64,000 bases of DNA from Microseira wollei NIES-4236 (GCF_020521235.1 NZ_BLAY01000001.1:151132-215131), one strand, 5' to 3'; positions 43,469 to 53,129 are shown, counted from the stretch's first letter. Made by a program: numbers and translations. Notes: generated by a model not told the origin, from the letters alone.

Positions 43469-44044
43469 TTACCCATTACCCATTACCAGATTTTCTAATT
43501 CTGAAACCACTTGCTCTAACTCGTCAATAATCGGCATTGAACTTGCTCCGCGAAATGCCTCAACTAGGGCGCGATAATACCACAGCGTGCCATCTTTTCC
43601 ACCTTTGAAGCGTTCCCAAACCGATTCGCCCAATATTTTATAGTCTCTTAAAATTGAGCGCGCATTATGCAATTTATCCGCTGCGGAGACTAACAGCACC
43701 GAGGGGGAAGCGGTGGGGATGTCGGCGATGTATGCTTCTTTGCGTTGTCGCCAGGGAGGTTTGGGCGTAGTATCGGCGTCGGTGCAACCATCTACAATTG
43801 CGGTGACGGTATCGCCGAAGCGACGGCGAATTTCTTCTCGCGTGGGGTCTCCGCCTTGATCTTCTACTGCGTCGTGGAGCAGGGCAGCGATTGCTTCTTC
43901 TTCATTTGCCCCATATTCCAAGGCAATGCTGGCAACCCCTAACAAATGTGCAACGTAGGGAACCCCGCTACCCTTGCGGACTTGGTTTGCGTGTAGCTTA
44001 GTTGCATAAGTTAGAGCTTCTGTAAACCGTTCTGAAAGAATCAT
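43469..44044 (-). CDS. HD-domain metal-dependent phosphohydrolase (SpoT/MESH1-like)
   Basis: A 191-residue single-domain protein with the complete HD pattern: YATKLHANQVRKGSGVPYVAHLLGVA, IAALLHDAVEDQGGD and LVSAADKLHNARSILRDY. It corresponds to the hydrolase half of RelA/SpoT proteins, as in small alarmone hydrolases, so (p)ppGpp or a related nucleotide is the likely substrate; the synthetase half is absent. The last residues (VMGNG) are encoded by ATTACCC repeat DNA. Confidence 0.85.
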   Translation of the reverse strand: MILSERFTEALTYATKLHANQVRKGSGVPYVAHLLGVASIALEYGANEEEAIAALLHDAVEDQGGDPTREEIRRRFGDTVTAIVDGCTDADTTPKPPWRQRKEAYIADIPTASPSVLLVSAADKLHNARSILRDYKILGESVWERFKGGKDGTLWYYRALVEAFRGASSMPIIDELEQVVSELENLVMGNG

Positions 44045-44140
44045 TTTTTATATTTGGTAATTGTAGTGTTTTTTAGTTTTGCCTTCGCTCAGATAGTATA
44101 ATATAAAAATCCCTAATCCCTCATATGTAGATTCAAAAAG

Positions 44141-44980
44141 ATGTCTGGCGATAGTGAATTTCCCTTTGTCCACATCAAAGATGTTAATCCTTCGCTCAAT
44201 TCTGATATTACTATCTATATGTTGGAAAATTTTGGGGCTACTATTAAATTAGCTAGCAAATATCCAACCCAAAAATTGAGAGTACAAATCTGGACAAATG
44301 CTTTAACCAAGCTAAACAGCGAAGGAAATTGGCATAGCATAGACTTTGACTACTCATCCAGAGAAGCAGAATATACGTTCATCTTTCAAGGTGGTTTCAT
44401 GCCTACGAGTGAAGGTTTTTATCAATTTACTTATAGAATCGGGCTTGAGGATGACGATCGTTGGCAATGGGTAGGAGAGTTTAAACAGAATGGATATCTT
44501 AAAGTTGAACCTCCATCTCCCTTGATGAAATTGACGCAAGGCCCAAGTTACGTTGAGTTTTTACCGCAGGTTTATGTGGGAAACTTTATAGCCGCTTCCC
44601 AAGCTCAGCAACTTGGAATAGATGCTGTCCTCAACTTGGCTACGGAATTTAATTTAACTTTTCCATCTGATTGTAAAATTGTATCTAAAAAACTGGGAGT
44701 TTTAGATGGATCGCAACATCCTATCGGTGATGAAGTATTATTAGAAGCTGTTAACTGGATAGATGAACAAGTTAAGCATGGAAAAAAGAAGGTGTTAATC
44801 AATTGTAGAGCAGGTATTGGCAGGAGTGGCTCTGCGAGCATTGCCTATTGTTTCTACAAGCATCCTGATTGGAGTTACCAACAAACTCTAGATTACATTT
44901 GGAGCAAAAAGGCAGACATTTACTCTCATAAACATCTGCAAGAAAGTTTGGATCGCCTCTTTCCCAGGGGGAAAAAATAG
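44141..44980 (+). CDS. Dual-specificity phosphatase with N-terminal carbohydrate-binding-like domain
   Basis: A 279-residue protein. Residues 1-125 look like a beta-sandwich (IKLASKYPTQKLRVQIWTNA, YTFIFQGGFMPTSEGFYQFT, RWQWVGEFKQNGYLKVEPP), similar in pattern to starch-binding or kinase-interaction domains. Residues ~140-275 are a dual-specificity phosphatase: FLPQVYVGNFIAASQAQQLG, DAVLNLATE, an aspartate in VLDGSQHPIGDE, and the active site VLINCRAGIGRSGSASIAY with the CX5R signature. The arrangement resembles laforin and plant glucan phosphatases, so a glycogen phosphatase role is possible (inference). Complete frame; a MITE starts 16 bases downstream. Confidence 0.8.
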   Translation: MSGDSEFPFVHIKDVNPSLNSDITIYMLENFGATIKLASKYPTQKLRVQIWTNALTKLNSEGNWHSIDFDYSSREAEYTFIFQGGFMPTSEGFYQFTYRIGLEDDDRWQWVGEFKQNGYLKVEPPSPLMKLTQGPSYVEFLPQVYVGNFIAASQAQQLGIDAVLNLATEFNLTFPSDCKIVSKKLGVLDGSQHPIGDEVLLEAVNWIDEQVKHGKKKVLINCRAGIGRSGSASIAYCFYKHPDWSYQQTLDYIWSKKADIYSHKHLQESLDRLFPRGKK

Positions 44981-44996
44981 CATAAAGTTTGTTAAA

Positions 44997-45111
44997 TAAC
45001 GTAAGTTGCTAATTGCTAATTGCTAATTGCTAATATAGGATTTTTACTGACCTTAGCCATTAGCCATTAGCCATTAGCCCCGCTTCGAGAGATAACTACC
45101 AACTTGAGTTA
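44997..45111. mobile_element. MITE, family C, copy 3 (reverse orientation)
   Basis: TAACGTAAGTTGCTAATTGC at the left and GATAACTACCAACTTGAGTTA at the right are inverted ends; GCTAATT and GCCATTA repeats lie between. The following 45112-45437 has no gene that I can support. Confidence 0.75.
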
Positions 45112-45437
45112 AATAGGTATGCTTCAGGCGGGTCGTATTAAGAATTTTTTGCCATATTTCCTGGCGTGGCGAATTTAGCGCGAAAAACGTTGAGAAGGTA
45201 CTATCGCTCGCTTATTGTCATGCAGAACAGGTGGAACAGCGCGATACGCTTGCCTAAGGTCCTACCAGACTTTGCCAACAGTCGTTTGGACTCTGCGATC
45301 GCATCCCCAGTCTGGATATTAACCTTTTGCGCGACAGACTGTCCCAGCAGCAAGAGGCGGGATCTGACCAAAATGGGTGCGAAACCAACCCGGATATTTT
45401 TTTCACAACATAAAAAACTAAAATTATCCCAAATCAT

Positions 45438-46535
45438 ATGGAACTCGATTTACAACATTCGATGGAAGAAAACTCCTTGCCAGATTTAATCGTGCCAGGA
45501 ACTGTAGCGGCGGGTGTTACCGACCAGTGTGGCGAGGCACTAGATATTTCGTTAAAGTCGCCCCTACTGGCGGAATTGATAGATCTCTACACCTACGATC
45601 AATTAGAAACAGCGTTTGCAGCTTGTTTGCAAAAGTTGGAAACCCTGACGGGTTACCAACAACCAACTGACGAGCAAATTCAACAATTAGAATCGAGTCT
45701 TGCTCAAATGCAGTCAGAATTGGTGCAGATGCGTCAGGCAATGGCTAAGGCTTTTACTGCTCAAAAGCATACCGAAAAACAGTATAACTTTGCTCAATCG
45801 ATAGCTAATAACTGGGAAACGCGCGCTCAAATTGCCTTGCAAAAAGGCCATGAAAATTTAGCTAAAGAAGCTTTATACCGGCAGAAAGCGAACGCCAGTA
45901 TTGCGGCTTCGCTGAGATTTAGTTTGGATTGGCAATTGCTTTTGTTAGATACGCTTAAACAAAACATCATTGAATTGGAAGTCAAACTTTCACAAATGAA
46001 AATCAAAAAAAAATTACTCGCGGCACTAATAAATGCCAAAGGTATTCAGCAAATTGAATCAGCATTGAAAGCGAGGTGGCAACAATTGGAAATCCTGACA
46101 AATTTCGACCTACCGAATTACGCACAAATTCAACGTTTGGAGTGGCTGATATCGCAAATGCAGTCAGATTTAGTTTATATCCGTGCCTGCACTACTCAAG
46201 CTACTACTGCTGAAAATAATACTCGAAAACAATTTTACTTAGCTCAATCTTTAGCCAACAACTGGCAACGACGCGCTCGGATATCCGCGCAAAATCGCGA
46301 TGAAGCTCAAGTAAAAGAATGGTCTATCCGGCAAAAAGCCGATGCCGATAGTGCTGCTTGTCTAAAAATTATTTTGGATTTGCAAACTGCTCAAGTAGAT
46401 CTACTCAAATATAACTTAAGTGCCCTGGAAATTACAATTTCTCAAGTGAAAACTGAGAAAGAGTTGCTCAAGGTATCTGCCTCGCTGCAAAATTCGATCG
46501 CTCGCGCCGACAATGGTAGCAATACTTCGCTGTAG
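45438..46535 (+). CDS. Coiled-coil protein with two PspA/IM30-like segments
   Basis: A 365-residue, almost wholly helical protein without membrane segment. Two halves are similar: residues ~60-195 (IQQLESSLAQMQSELVQMRQ, AQKHTEKQYNFAQSIANNWE, LAKEALYRQKANASIAASL) and ~215-350 (IQRLEWLISQMQSDLVYIRA, TRKQFYLAQSLANNWQRRAR, VKEWSIRQKADADSAACL). Each half corresponds to the helical hairpin of PspA/Vipp1 (IM30), the bacterial ESCRT-III family that remodels membranes, but the amphipathic N-terminal helix of that family is not evident. An internal duplication is clear from sequence; the function is inferred. Confidence 0.65.
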   Translation: MELDLQHSMEENSLPDLIVPGTVAAGVTDQCGEALDISLKSPLLAELIDLYTYDQLETAFAACLQKLETLTGYQQPTDEQIQQLESSLAQMQSELVQMRQAMAKAFTAQKHTEKQYNFAQSIANNWETRAQIALQKGHENLAKEALYRQKANASIAASLRFSLDWQLLLLDTLKQNIIELEVKLSQMKIKKKLLAALINAKGIQQIESALKARWQQLEILTNFDLPNYAQIQRLEWLISQMQSDLVYIRACTTQATTAENNTRKQFYLAQSLANNWQRRARISAQNRDEAQVKEWSIRQKADADSAACLKIILDLQTAQVDLLKYNLSALEITISQVKTEKELLKVSASLQNSIARADNGSNTSL

Positions 46536-46621
46536 GTAGTTCACGTGGGTTTGGCGCAATTTGTGTACCAATGGTTCACAAAATGGTAAAATAATTGGTA
46601 ACTTGGAGCGAGGAAATAGCC

Positions 46622-48595
46622 ATGAATGGCGCAAGTCCCGATGGTTTTTACGACCTTACTACCAACGCCGATAATTTTCAGTTAACGGTAGGATTTCTGG
46701 CTGGACTGCCATTGGGATTGCGTGGGTTGGAGGGAAGCGATCGCATCGTCGGATCTGCTGCGCCTGAAATTATCTACGGCAATCAAGGTAACGATACCTT
46801 AATGGGTGGAGCGGGAAACGATGCGCTATTTGGCGGTAAGAACGAAGATATCTTAATCGGAAACCAAGGTAGGGATCTTTTATTTGGCGACGATGGTGCG
46901 GATACTGTTTTCGGCGGTCAAGATGACGACTACCTTTCTGGTAACCAAGGCAACGATGTCCTTTCTGGAGATAAAGGAAACGACTCGTTGCGGGGTGGGA
47001 AAGGCGATGACTTGCTGACAGGTTTAGAGGGAAATGATATTTTAATCGGCGACTTTGGTAGGGATACTTTAATCGGCGGTGCTGGGGAAGATACCCTAGT
47101 ATTGCGAACCGATACAGCTGTAAATGATGCCGCTAGTGCGGATATTATCCGCGAGTTTAATAATGGGTTGGATCGAATTGGACTGACTGGAGGATTAACC
47201 GCAGCGGATATTGCTTTAGAACCAGGTTCTCTCGGTCCCGGTATGGGAGATACGCTGATTAAAATTAGGGCATCGGGTGCAATTTTGGCTTGGGTTGAAG
47301 GAGTATTGCCAAATCAAATAGGAAGCGATCGCTTCATCTCTGTTGATACCTTACTCACCACCGAAGGCGATGCGGTTAACAACCTGCTATCTGCCATCCC
47401 TCTAGATAGCAGCATTGTGCGAACCGAAACCCTATCTTCCACCCCAATTAATATTTCTCTTGATTCATTACCCCCACCTTTCCAAACTCCCAGCGTTGCC
47501 AAACCCGCGCAAGTAATTCCGATTCCAGAAAACCCCGTTTTGCAAGTGCCAGCAGGTTTTCAAGTTAACGTTTTTGCCGCCGGATTAGACAAACCTCGCT
47601 GGTTAGCAACAACCCCCACTGGCGATGTATTAGTAACCGAAACGCCAGAAAATCGCATTCGCTTGCTGCGGGATACCAACGGGGATGGCGTCGCCGATAT
47701 TCGGACTACTTTCGCCGCTCCAGAAAATGGGTTAAATTTACCGTTTGGCATGGCATTCGCAGGCGGCTATTTCTATCTTGGCAATACGAATGCTGTGGTG
47801 CGGTTTCCCTACAGCAACGGACAATTACAAATAACAGGAACGGGGGAAAAAATTGCCGACCTACCCAGCGGCGGACACTGGACGCGCAACCTCGCCGTTT
47901 CTCCAGATGGACAGAAATTATATGTCTCAATTGGGTCTTTATCTAATGTCGATCCAGAACCGGCACCGCGCGCTTCTGTAATTGTGATGAACCTGGACGG
48001 GTCGAATCGCCAAACTTTTGCTTCGGGGTTAAGAAACCCCACGGGAATCGATTTTAATCCGATTAGCGGGAAACTTTATACAGTCGTCAACGAACGGGAT
48101 GGGTTAGGCGATGACTTGGTTCCAGACTTCCTCACAGGTTTAAGTTCGGGTGATTTTTATGGTTGGCCTTATACTTATCTTGCACCCAATAAACTCGATC
48201 CCCGTCGCACAGTTAACGGACAAAGCGAACGTCCGGATTTAGCAGCAACTACCAAAACGCCGGATGTATTGTTCCAAGCGCATTCAGCACCTTTGGGACT
48301 GCAATTTTATGACGGTCAAACTTTCCCGCAACAATATCGTAACGGTGCGTTTGTTGCGTTTCGAGGTTCTTGGAATCGGGATCGAGGAACGGGGTATAAA
48401 ATTGCCTTTGCACCTTTTAGTGCCGATGGTCGTCCGTTAGGTAATTACCAAGATTTTCTGACGGGTTTTCTAGTAAATCCATCTGTCCCGACTACTTGGG
48501 CAAGACCTACAGGTTTGCAAACTTTATCTGATGGGAGTCTGCTATTAACCGATGATACTAATAACCGGATTTATCGGATTCAATATCGGGGTTGA
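46622..48595 (+). CDS. RTX-repeat protein fused to PQQ-type sugar dehydrogenase beta-propeller
   Basis: A 657-residue protein. Residues ~45-160 are calcium-binding RTX nonapeptides (GNQGNDTLMGGAGNDALFGG and on), followed by the usual LVLRTDTAVND...IREFNNGLDRIGL segment. After a Pro-rich linker, the C-terminal ~350 residues form a six-bladed propeller of the soluble glucose/sorbosone dehydrogenase family (VFAAGLDKPRWLATTPTGDV, RNLAVSPDGQKLYVSIGS, GLRNPTGIDFNP). No signal peptide is seen; RTX proteins are usually exported by type I systems through C-terminal signals. GAGGAAA precedes the ATG at 46622. Monocistronic. Confidence 0.88.
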   Translation: MNGASPDGFYDLTTNADNFQLTVGFLAGLPLGLRGLEGSDRIVGSAAPEIIYGNQGNDTLMGGAGNDALFGGKNEDILIGNQGRDLLFGDDGADTVFGGQDDDYLSGNQGNDVLSGDKGNDSLRGGKGDDLLTGLEGNDILIGDFGRDTLIGGAGEDTLVLRTDTAVNDAASADIIREFNNGLDRIGLTGGLTAADIALEPGSLGPGMGDTLIKIRASGAILAWVEGVLPNQIGSDRFISVDTLLTTEGDAVNNLLSAIPLDSSIVRTETLSSTPINISLDSLPPPFQTPSVAKPAQVIPIPENPVLQVPAGFQVNVFAAGLDKPRWLATTPTGDVLVTETPENRIRLLRDTNGDGVADIRTTFAAPENGLNLPFGMAFAGGYFYLGNTNAVVRFPYSNGQLQITGTGEKIADLPSGGHWTRNLAVSPDGQKLYVSIGSLSNVDPEPAPRASVIVMNLDGSNRQTFASGLRNPTGIDFNPISGKLYTVVNERDGLGDDLVPDFLTGLSSGDFYGWPYTYLAPNKLDPRRTVNGQSERPDLAATTKTPDVLFQAHSAPLGLQFYDGQTFPQQYRNGAFVAFRGSWNRDRGTGYKIAFAPFSADGRPLGNYQDFLTGFLVNPSVPTTWARPTGLQTLSDGSLLLTDDTNNRIYRIQYRG

Positions 48596-48628
48596 TTGGG
48601 GCGGATTTGATACCAAATTCTTTTTAAA

Positions 48629-48720
48629 TAAACCGCGAAGACGCGTTAGCGTTCGCGCAGCGGCGCGGATGCGCAAGAGCGATTCAAGGGTAGCGAATTA
48701 GGACGCAAAGAAGAAGAGGA
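48629..48720. repeat. CGCGAAGACGCG-type dispersed repeat
   Basis: AACCGCGAAGACGCGTTAGCGTTCGCGCAGCGGCGCGGATGCGC and GACGCAAAGAAGAAGAGGAAGA belong to a repeat also found inside two coding sequences (43340-43385 and 61500-61540). The rest of 48596-48862 is gene-free. Confidence 0.65.
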
Positions 48721-48862
48721 AGAAGATAAGGGGGGATCTGTAGCATTAAGGCAGAAAAATGATATTAGACCTCTCGATACAATAAACTCAATGGCAGGCA
48801 GGATGCCTACCCCACAAGAGTTATGGGAGAGGTGTTTTGTCAGTGAATGGGGATTGGCATTT

Positions 48863-50975
48863 TCATCTTTGCTCTACCCAGCGGCGAAACAGTTCTACAA
48901 TGATGTGAATTCGCCCATCTGTTTCTCGCACCACATCGTGGCGCTGGAGATTTTTGATTGTGGCTTGCAAATTTTGGCAATTTGTGGTAAGGGAACCGGC
49001 GATCGCATCGAGAGTTAGACCTTGGGGATGGGGAGCGATCGCGCGTAGTATAGTCTGTTGTAGAGCAGCACCCCGCGCCGCCTGACCCCAAACGCCATCA
49101 AAGTAGTAGCGTCCGCGCTGGAAGAATTCGGGGTGATTGACGACAGCTGCCACATCTTCGACAGTGAAAACATGGTTGCGGGGGCGTCCTTGCTCAAAAA
49201 CTTGGTCGTTGTAGCGGCGAACTAATTGGAAACCAACTAACTGAACTAGATAGGGTTGTCCAGCAGTTAAATCGTAAATTAGATCTAATGATTCGGGGGT
49301 GTAATCGAGGAGAAAGTCTGGATCTGGATTGGCTAAGATTTGACGAGTAGCTGCAGGATTTTGGCAACCGACGGGGATAGGGATAACGCTGGCGAAAAAG
49401 GGTTGAAAGTAATCTTGTCATTTCTTCTAAAGTATGCAAACCCGCGAAAGCAAAGGCGATTTTAGTACTCATTTGCACCAGTCCTCTGAGAAATCCCATA
49501 AAGTCTGGAGAGATTTTTCCGGTTTCGATTAGTTCTGCGATTTTCTCGAATTCGTCTAAGGCGATAATTAACCGACATTCTAGCTGTGTTTCGACCTGTT
49601 TTAAATAGCGTTCAAAAGTACGGTAGGGAAGGTTTAGCAAATTCTCATCGGGTGGGGGTGGCAGATTTACAGCAACAGAAATTTCATCGCTAATTGCCAT
49701 TAACACTTCACCGACGCCTTGGGGGGTATCTCCTAAAAGCAGTAAGTTGACATAAGCGACTTTTACTCCTGCACCTAAACGGTTAGTAATGTTGAGCAGG
49801 ATGGAAGTTTTGCCCATGCGTCGGTGTCCGTAGATTACTACAGATTGCAGCTGATGACTCATTATCCAGAGTTCTTCTAGCTGTCTGATTATGTCTTCTC
49901 GCCCGACAAAGAGATTGCCTACAACTGGGTCGCCTATGACCTAGGGATTAATAACAGGTTTGGTGATAGAAACTTCACCAACTTCACCAGCTACTTGCAA
50001 CAGCGCATTTTGCCAAGTTTTAGCAATGTCTTCTATTAACTCTCGTTCTGCTTGCGGTAAAAAGTTGGCTGTATCTAAAATACTTTTTAGTTCGCCTTGG
50101 GCGCGGTTGAGAGCGAAGGAACGAGTAGAACGAGACGCGCTGCGCTGAACAAGTTGGATATCTTCAACAACTCGACATAAAGATGTAATAGCTTTCCAGG
50201 TAATTGGACGGAGAAGGGGTTCTTTTGGGAAAGCAGGCAATTGAATAGCAGCAACAGTCGCTAATTCTTTCGCAGCGTGAAAGGTTGCTAAAGTTTGGGC
50301 GAGGATGAACATTTCCTCACCGTATAGAAGAGAACGCACTACTGCAAAAGCTTCCATTGCTTTCGCTGGTTCTTTTTCATGCAGATACCAGAAACCAGCA
50401 GCAGTAGCACGGGCAGGAGTATCTAAGCGAATATCTGTTTTAAAACGAGCTTGAAGTTGTTCTTTCCAGCGACGAGGCAAGAAAAAGAACACAGGGGGGG
50501 AGAAGAAACCTTTTACAAACTTTGATTTGAGCGTTTCATTCAAAGAAGCAGAGGCAAAACGTACTAACTGCCAATCAAAAGCGCCCGACATTACGCCCGA
50601 CATTACGCCCCACATCACGCCCCACATCACGCCCAACGCCACGCCCAACGCCACGCGAAACCAATTAATCGGAACCTGTATTTCCTGAAGAATTACACCC
50701 ACAGCCACAGGTGTAAATACTGTCAACACTAACCCTTGAAAAAGCAACTGACGCTGGACTGCATTTTGACGCAGTAATTCCCATCCCTTGTCCCAATTCA
50801 TTTCCCGTTCAGGTATATATCCACCCCCAAATCTGTCCACATACCACCGCAAAGCTTGGGGAAAGAAAAAGACCCAATACAACAATCGCAGGTAATCTAG
50901 CGGGTTCCATAATGACAGGGGTCGCTTCAGTTTTGGTGCTAAATCTAAGCGGGGAACCGGGCGGTGTTGGCTCAT
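48863..50975 (-). pseudogene. Membrane-anchored AAA/STAND-type NTPase, broken by a stop and a frameshift
   Basis: One ancestral gene of about 700 codons. The first ORF (50975-49941) has hydrophobic segments (YWVFFFPQALRW; LFQGLVLTVFTPVAVGVIL; VALGVALGVMWGVMWGVMSG) and a helical domain, ending VINP then TAG at 49943-49941. In the same frame follows VIGDPVVGNLFVGREDIIRQ and Walker A VVIYGHRRMGKTSIL and Walker B LIIALDEFEKI. Near 49425 the frame shifts, after which DYFQPFFASVIPIPVG and a C-terminal winged-helix-like region (VEDVAAVVNHPEFFQRGRYY, LQQTILRAIAPHPQGLTLD) are read to 48863. Two independent lesions indicate a pseudogene. Intact relatives are signal-transducing ATPases of unknown trigger. 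Confidence 0.8.
50584..50655. repeat. Three paired 12-bp tandem duplications
   Basis: CGACATTACGCC twice, CCACATCACGCC twice, CAACGCCACGCC twice, giving the Gly-Val-Met/Ala-x repeats of the hydrophobic segment in the NTPase pseudogene. Confidence 0.8.
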
Positions 50976-51041
50976 TTGATATCATGTTCCATTTTCACTC
51001 AGCTGCAAATCCCGCGAGGAAATAAACCCGCCCGCAAACTT

Positions 51042-51198
51042 ATAGCGGTTTGCAAAGGTTTTGAAATACACTTATAACCATTTTCAGTCGAATCAATTGG
51101 AGGTAGGGAACAGCAATAATTTTTGTCGCTAAGGCCAAGGTTTTTCGCCTGCCGTGCCCGTACAATGTGGCGTTGCACCCATTTGGAAACCACTGTAA
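51042..51198. mobile_element. Inverted-repeat element with nested GTAGGG motif
   Basis: TTATAGCGGTTTGCAAA and TTTGGAAACCACTGTAA are imperfect inverted ends, with a degenerate GTAGGGAACAG...CTGCCGTGCCCGTAC element inside. Same composite as at 25201-25430. Confidence 0.55.
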
Positions 51199-51228
51199 TT
51201 TTTGGCTGCAAACGATCTCAGTCAGGCG

Positions 51229-51447
51229 CATAACCCGCCCGGAAATAAATTTCCCAGGCGAGTAGCCCAACCCCATAACCCGCCCGGAAATAAATTTCCC
51301 AGGCGAGTAGCCCAACCGCATAACCCGCCCGGAAATAAATTTCCCAGGCGAGTAGCCCAACCCCATAACCCGCCCGGAAATAAATTTCCCAGGCGAGTAG
51401 CCCAACCCCATAACCCGCCCGGAAATAAATTTCCGGGCTAATAGCTT
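51229..51447. repeat. 45-bp minisatellite
   Basis: Four complete and one partial copy of a 45-bp unit (CATAACCCGCCCGGAAATAA then ATTTCCCAGGCGAGTAGCCCAACCC), starting at 51229, 51274, 51319, 51364 and 51409. The unit length is a multiple of three, which creates long open frames on both strands; these are not genes. Confidence 0.9.
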
Positions 51448-51504
51448 AAGTCCATTGAAATGGACTAAAAATTCGTATTCAGTCCACAAAGCGTGGACTT
51501 TCGC

Positions 51505-51680
51505 TATTAGCCAGGGATTTTAATCCCTGGCGGTTGTCGTTATTAGCCAAAGATTTTAATCCCTCGCGGTTGTCATTATTAGCCAAAGATTTTAATCCCT
51601 CGCGGTTGTCGCTATTAGCCAAACATTTTAATCCCTCGCGGTTGTCGCTATTAGCCAAACATTTTAATCCCTGGCGGGTG
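51505..51680. repeat. 36-bp minisatellite
   Basis: Five copies of a 36-bp unit (TATTAGCCAAAGATTTTAAT then CCCTCGCGGTTGTCGT), at 51505, 51541, 51577, 51613 and 51649, with single-base variants. There are no unique spacers, so it is not a CRISPR array. It is preceded by an AGTCCATTGAAATGGACT hairpin and AGTCCACAAAGCGTGGACT. Confidence 0.9.
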
Positions 51681-51747
51681 GAAACGACAGATAAAGATGC
51701 TGCAAAATGCGATTTCATTGCCCACCTTTCAAATAACTATAATTTAT

Positions 51748-52721
51748 AACACAACTGCATCAGTCGTCGGGGATGACCACCGCTTTCCTGCACTAGCTGG
51801 TTGATTTCTTCATCACTAAAACACACGGAAGTGTTAGCCAAACAAGCTGTAATAAAAGTGCGGATAGTGGTTTCGTTCCAAGGTTTTATCTCCTCCTCCA
51901 GACAAATGCCCGCAAGTGGAGATGTCTTGCCTTCATTTTGACTATCTTTAAACAGTTCGTCGAGGGGTTCGCTGGCAGCTAAAATTAATTTCAGCGGCGC
52001 ATCGCTGCCTTCTGCTAAACCGCGCAGACGATCTCTGATTTGGCGCGTAAATCCGTTCCAGGTCAGTTTCCCCACATTGTCTAAAGCTAGCAGGATTCGA
52101 TGGTATTTCAAAGCGCGGTTGAGCCTATTGCCTTGAGATTCGGCAATACCGATCTCGTGGCATAAAGTGCTGTAGAAGTCATCCGCATCATCAACTAAAT
52201 TCAGGTCGAGAAAAACAGGCTGGCGCGGTGGGTAAAGGCGAGTTTCCGTCTGTTGGCAAATTGCCCATAGTAGGGAGGATTTGCCGATTCCTTCCTCGCC
52301 GATGAGGGCTACGCTACTCCCGCTGTTGAGGATTTCAAATATTCGGTCAATTTCTTGCTTGCGATCGCAGAACTGTTTCGGATCTTTTACGATTCCCCTT
52401 AGAGGAATGAAGGGATTGAGCGGTGGATTTTCGTAATTCGGCGGATTGGCGGGATTGTTCGCCGCTGCAAGTGGTGGGGGAGAAGGTATGATTTGGGCTG
52501 ATGGCTGTTGATAGCGGTATTCAATTGGGAATTTAAAATTTTAATTTTGCACCTATTTCTCTGATGTATACCTCTGAATGAGAATTTTTAGCGCTAATTT
52601 CTGAATAATCCTGACCTGACCAACAACCCAGAAATATTTTTGTTTCTAATTCATTTAAAATTTCCTTGGTCTGTTGCTCGAAAAGAGAATTAATGAATTT
52701 TAATGCTTCTTCTGAGTTCAT
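51748..52721 (-). pseudogene. STAND-type ATPase with HTH N-terminus, frameshifted
   Basis: The first ORF (52721-52533) encodes EEALKFINSLFEQQTKEILN and IFLGCWSGQDYSEISAKNSH, the helix-turn-helix start of cyanobacterial vWA/MoxR-associated or STAND ATPases, and stops at TAA (52533). In another frame, from about 52550, a Pro-rich linker (IIPSPPPLAAANNPANPPN), PLNPFIPLRGIVKDPKQF and Walker A VALIGEEGIGKSSLL, then ILLALDNVGKLTWNGF and KLILAASEPLDELF, continue without a start codon to the stop near 51741 (LVQESGGHPRRLMQLCYKL). The HTH-to-linker section seems shortened, so a deletion with frameshift is likely. Confidence 0.75.
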
Positions 52722-52767
52722 TGGTGGTCATGAAATTGGCAGAATAAATTTTACTGAGATCTTGCAC

Positions 52768-52950
52768 CACTCGCCAATCGAGGCAGAGCCTCGTTCGCCA
52801 ATCGAGGCAGAGCCTCGTTGGTATCGTTCCCAGGCAAGAGCCTGGGAACGAGATGGAACGAGATGGAATGCTTTAATAGTCCTCTTTCAGAGGACTTTAG
52901 CTATTAGCCAGGGGTTTAAACCCCTGGCGGGTGATGCACCCAGGGCGAGG
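52768..52950. repeat. REP-like palindrome cluster
   Basis: CAATCGAGGCAGAGCCTCGTT occurs twice in tandem, then GTTCCCAGGCAAGAGCCTGGGAAC, AGTCCTCTTTCAGAGGACT and CCAGGGGTTTAAACCCCTGG. All are perfect or near-perfect hairpins; the interval 52722-53129 holds no gene. Confidence 0.85.
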
Positions 52951-53129
52951 TCTGAATCTTAGAAATTATCTTTGTATAATACTTTACCCTACAAACCAAC
53001 ATTATCCTACTTTCACCTACAAAAATTTCAGCATTTAAGGTTCCTACAAAAGCCAACCCACAGTACCTAACTCCCAAGTCACGATCGTTCTATCAACAAA
53101 ACACACCGAGACGAGGAGTTAAGATCGTG

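Noticed and set aside
45166..45489. 107-codon plus-strand frame and the opposing 78-codon frame
   Set aside because: Neither has recognisable sequence or start signals; the plus frame overlaps the PspA-like gene.
51505..51680. Possible CRISPR array (36-bp repeats)
   Set aside because: The repeats adjoin directly without unique spacers and no cas genes are present.
51040..51718. Open frames on both strands with repeated FISGRVMGLGYSPGK or LANSDNREGLK units
   Set aside because: Produced by the 45-bp and 36-bp minisatellites, whose unit lengths are multiples of three.
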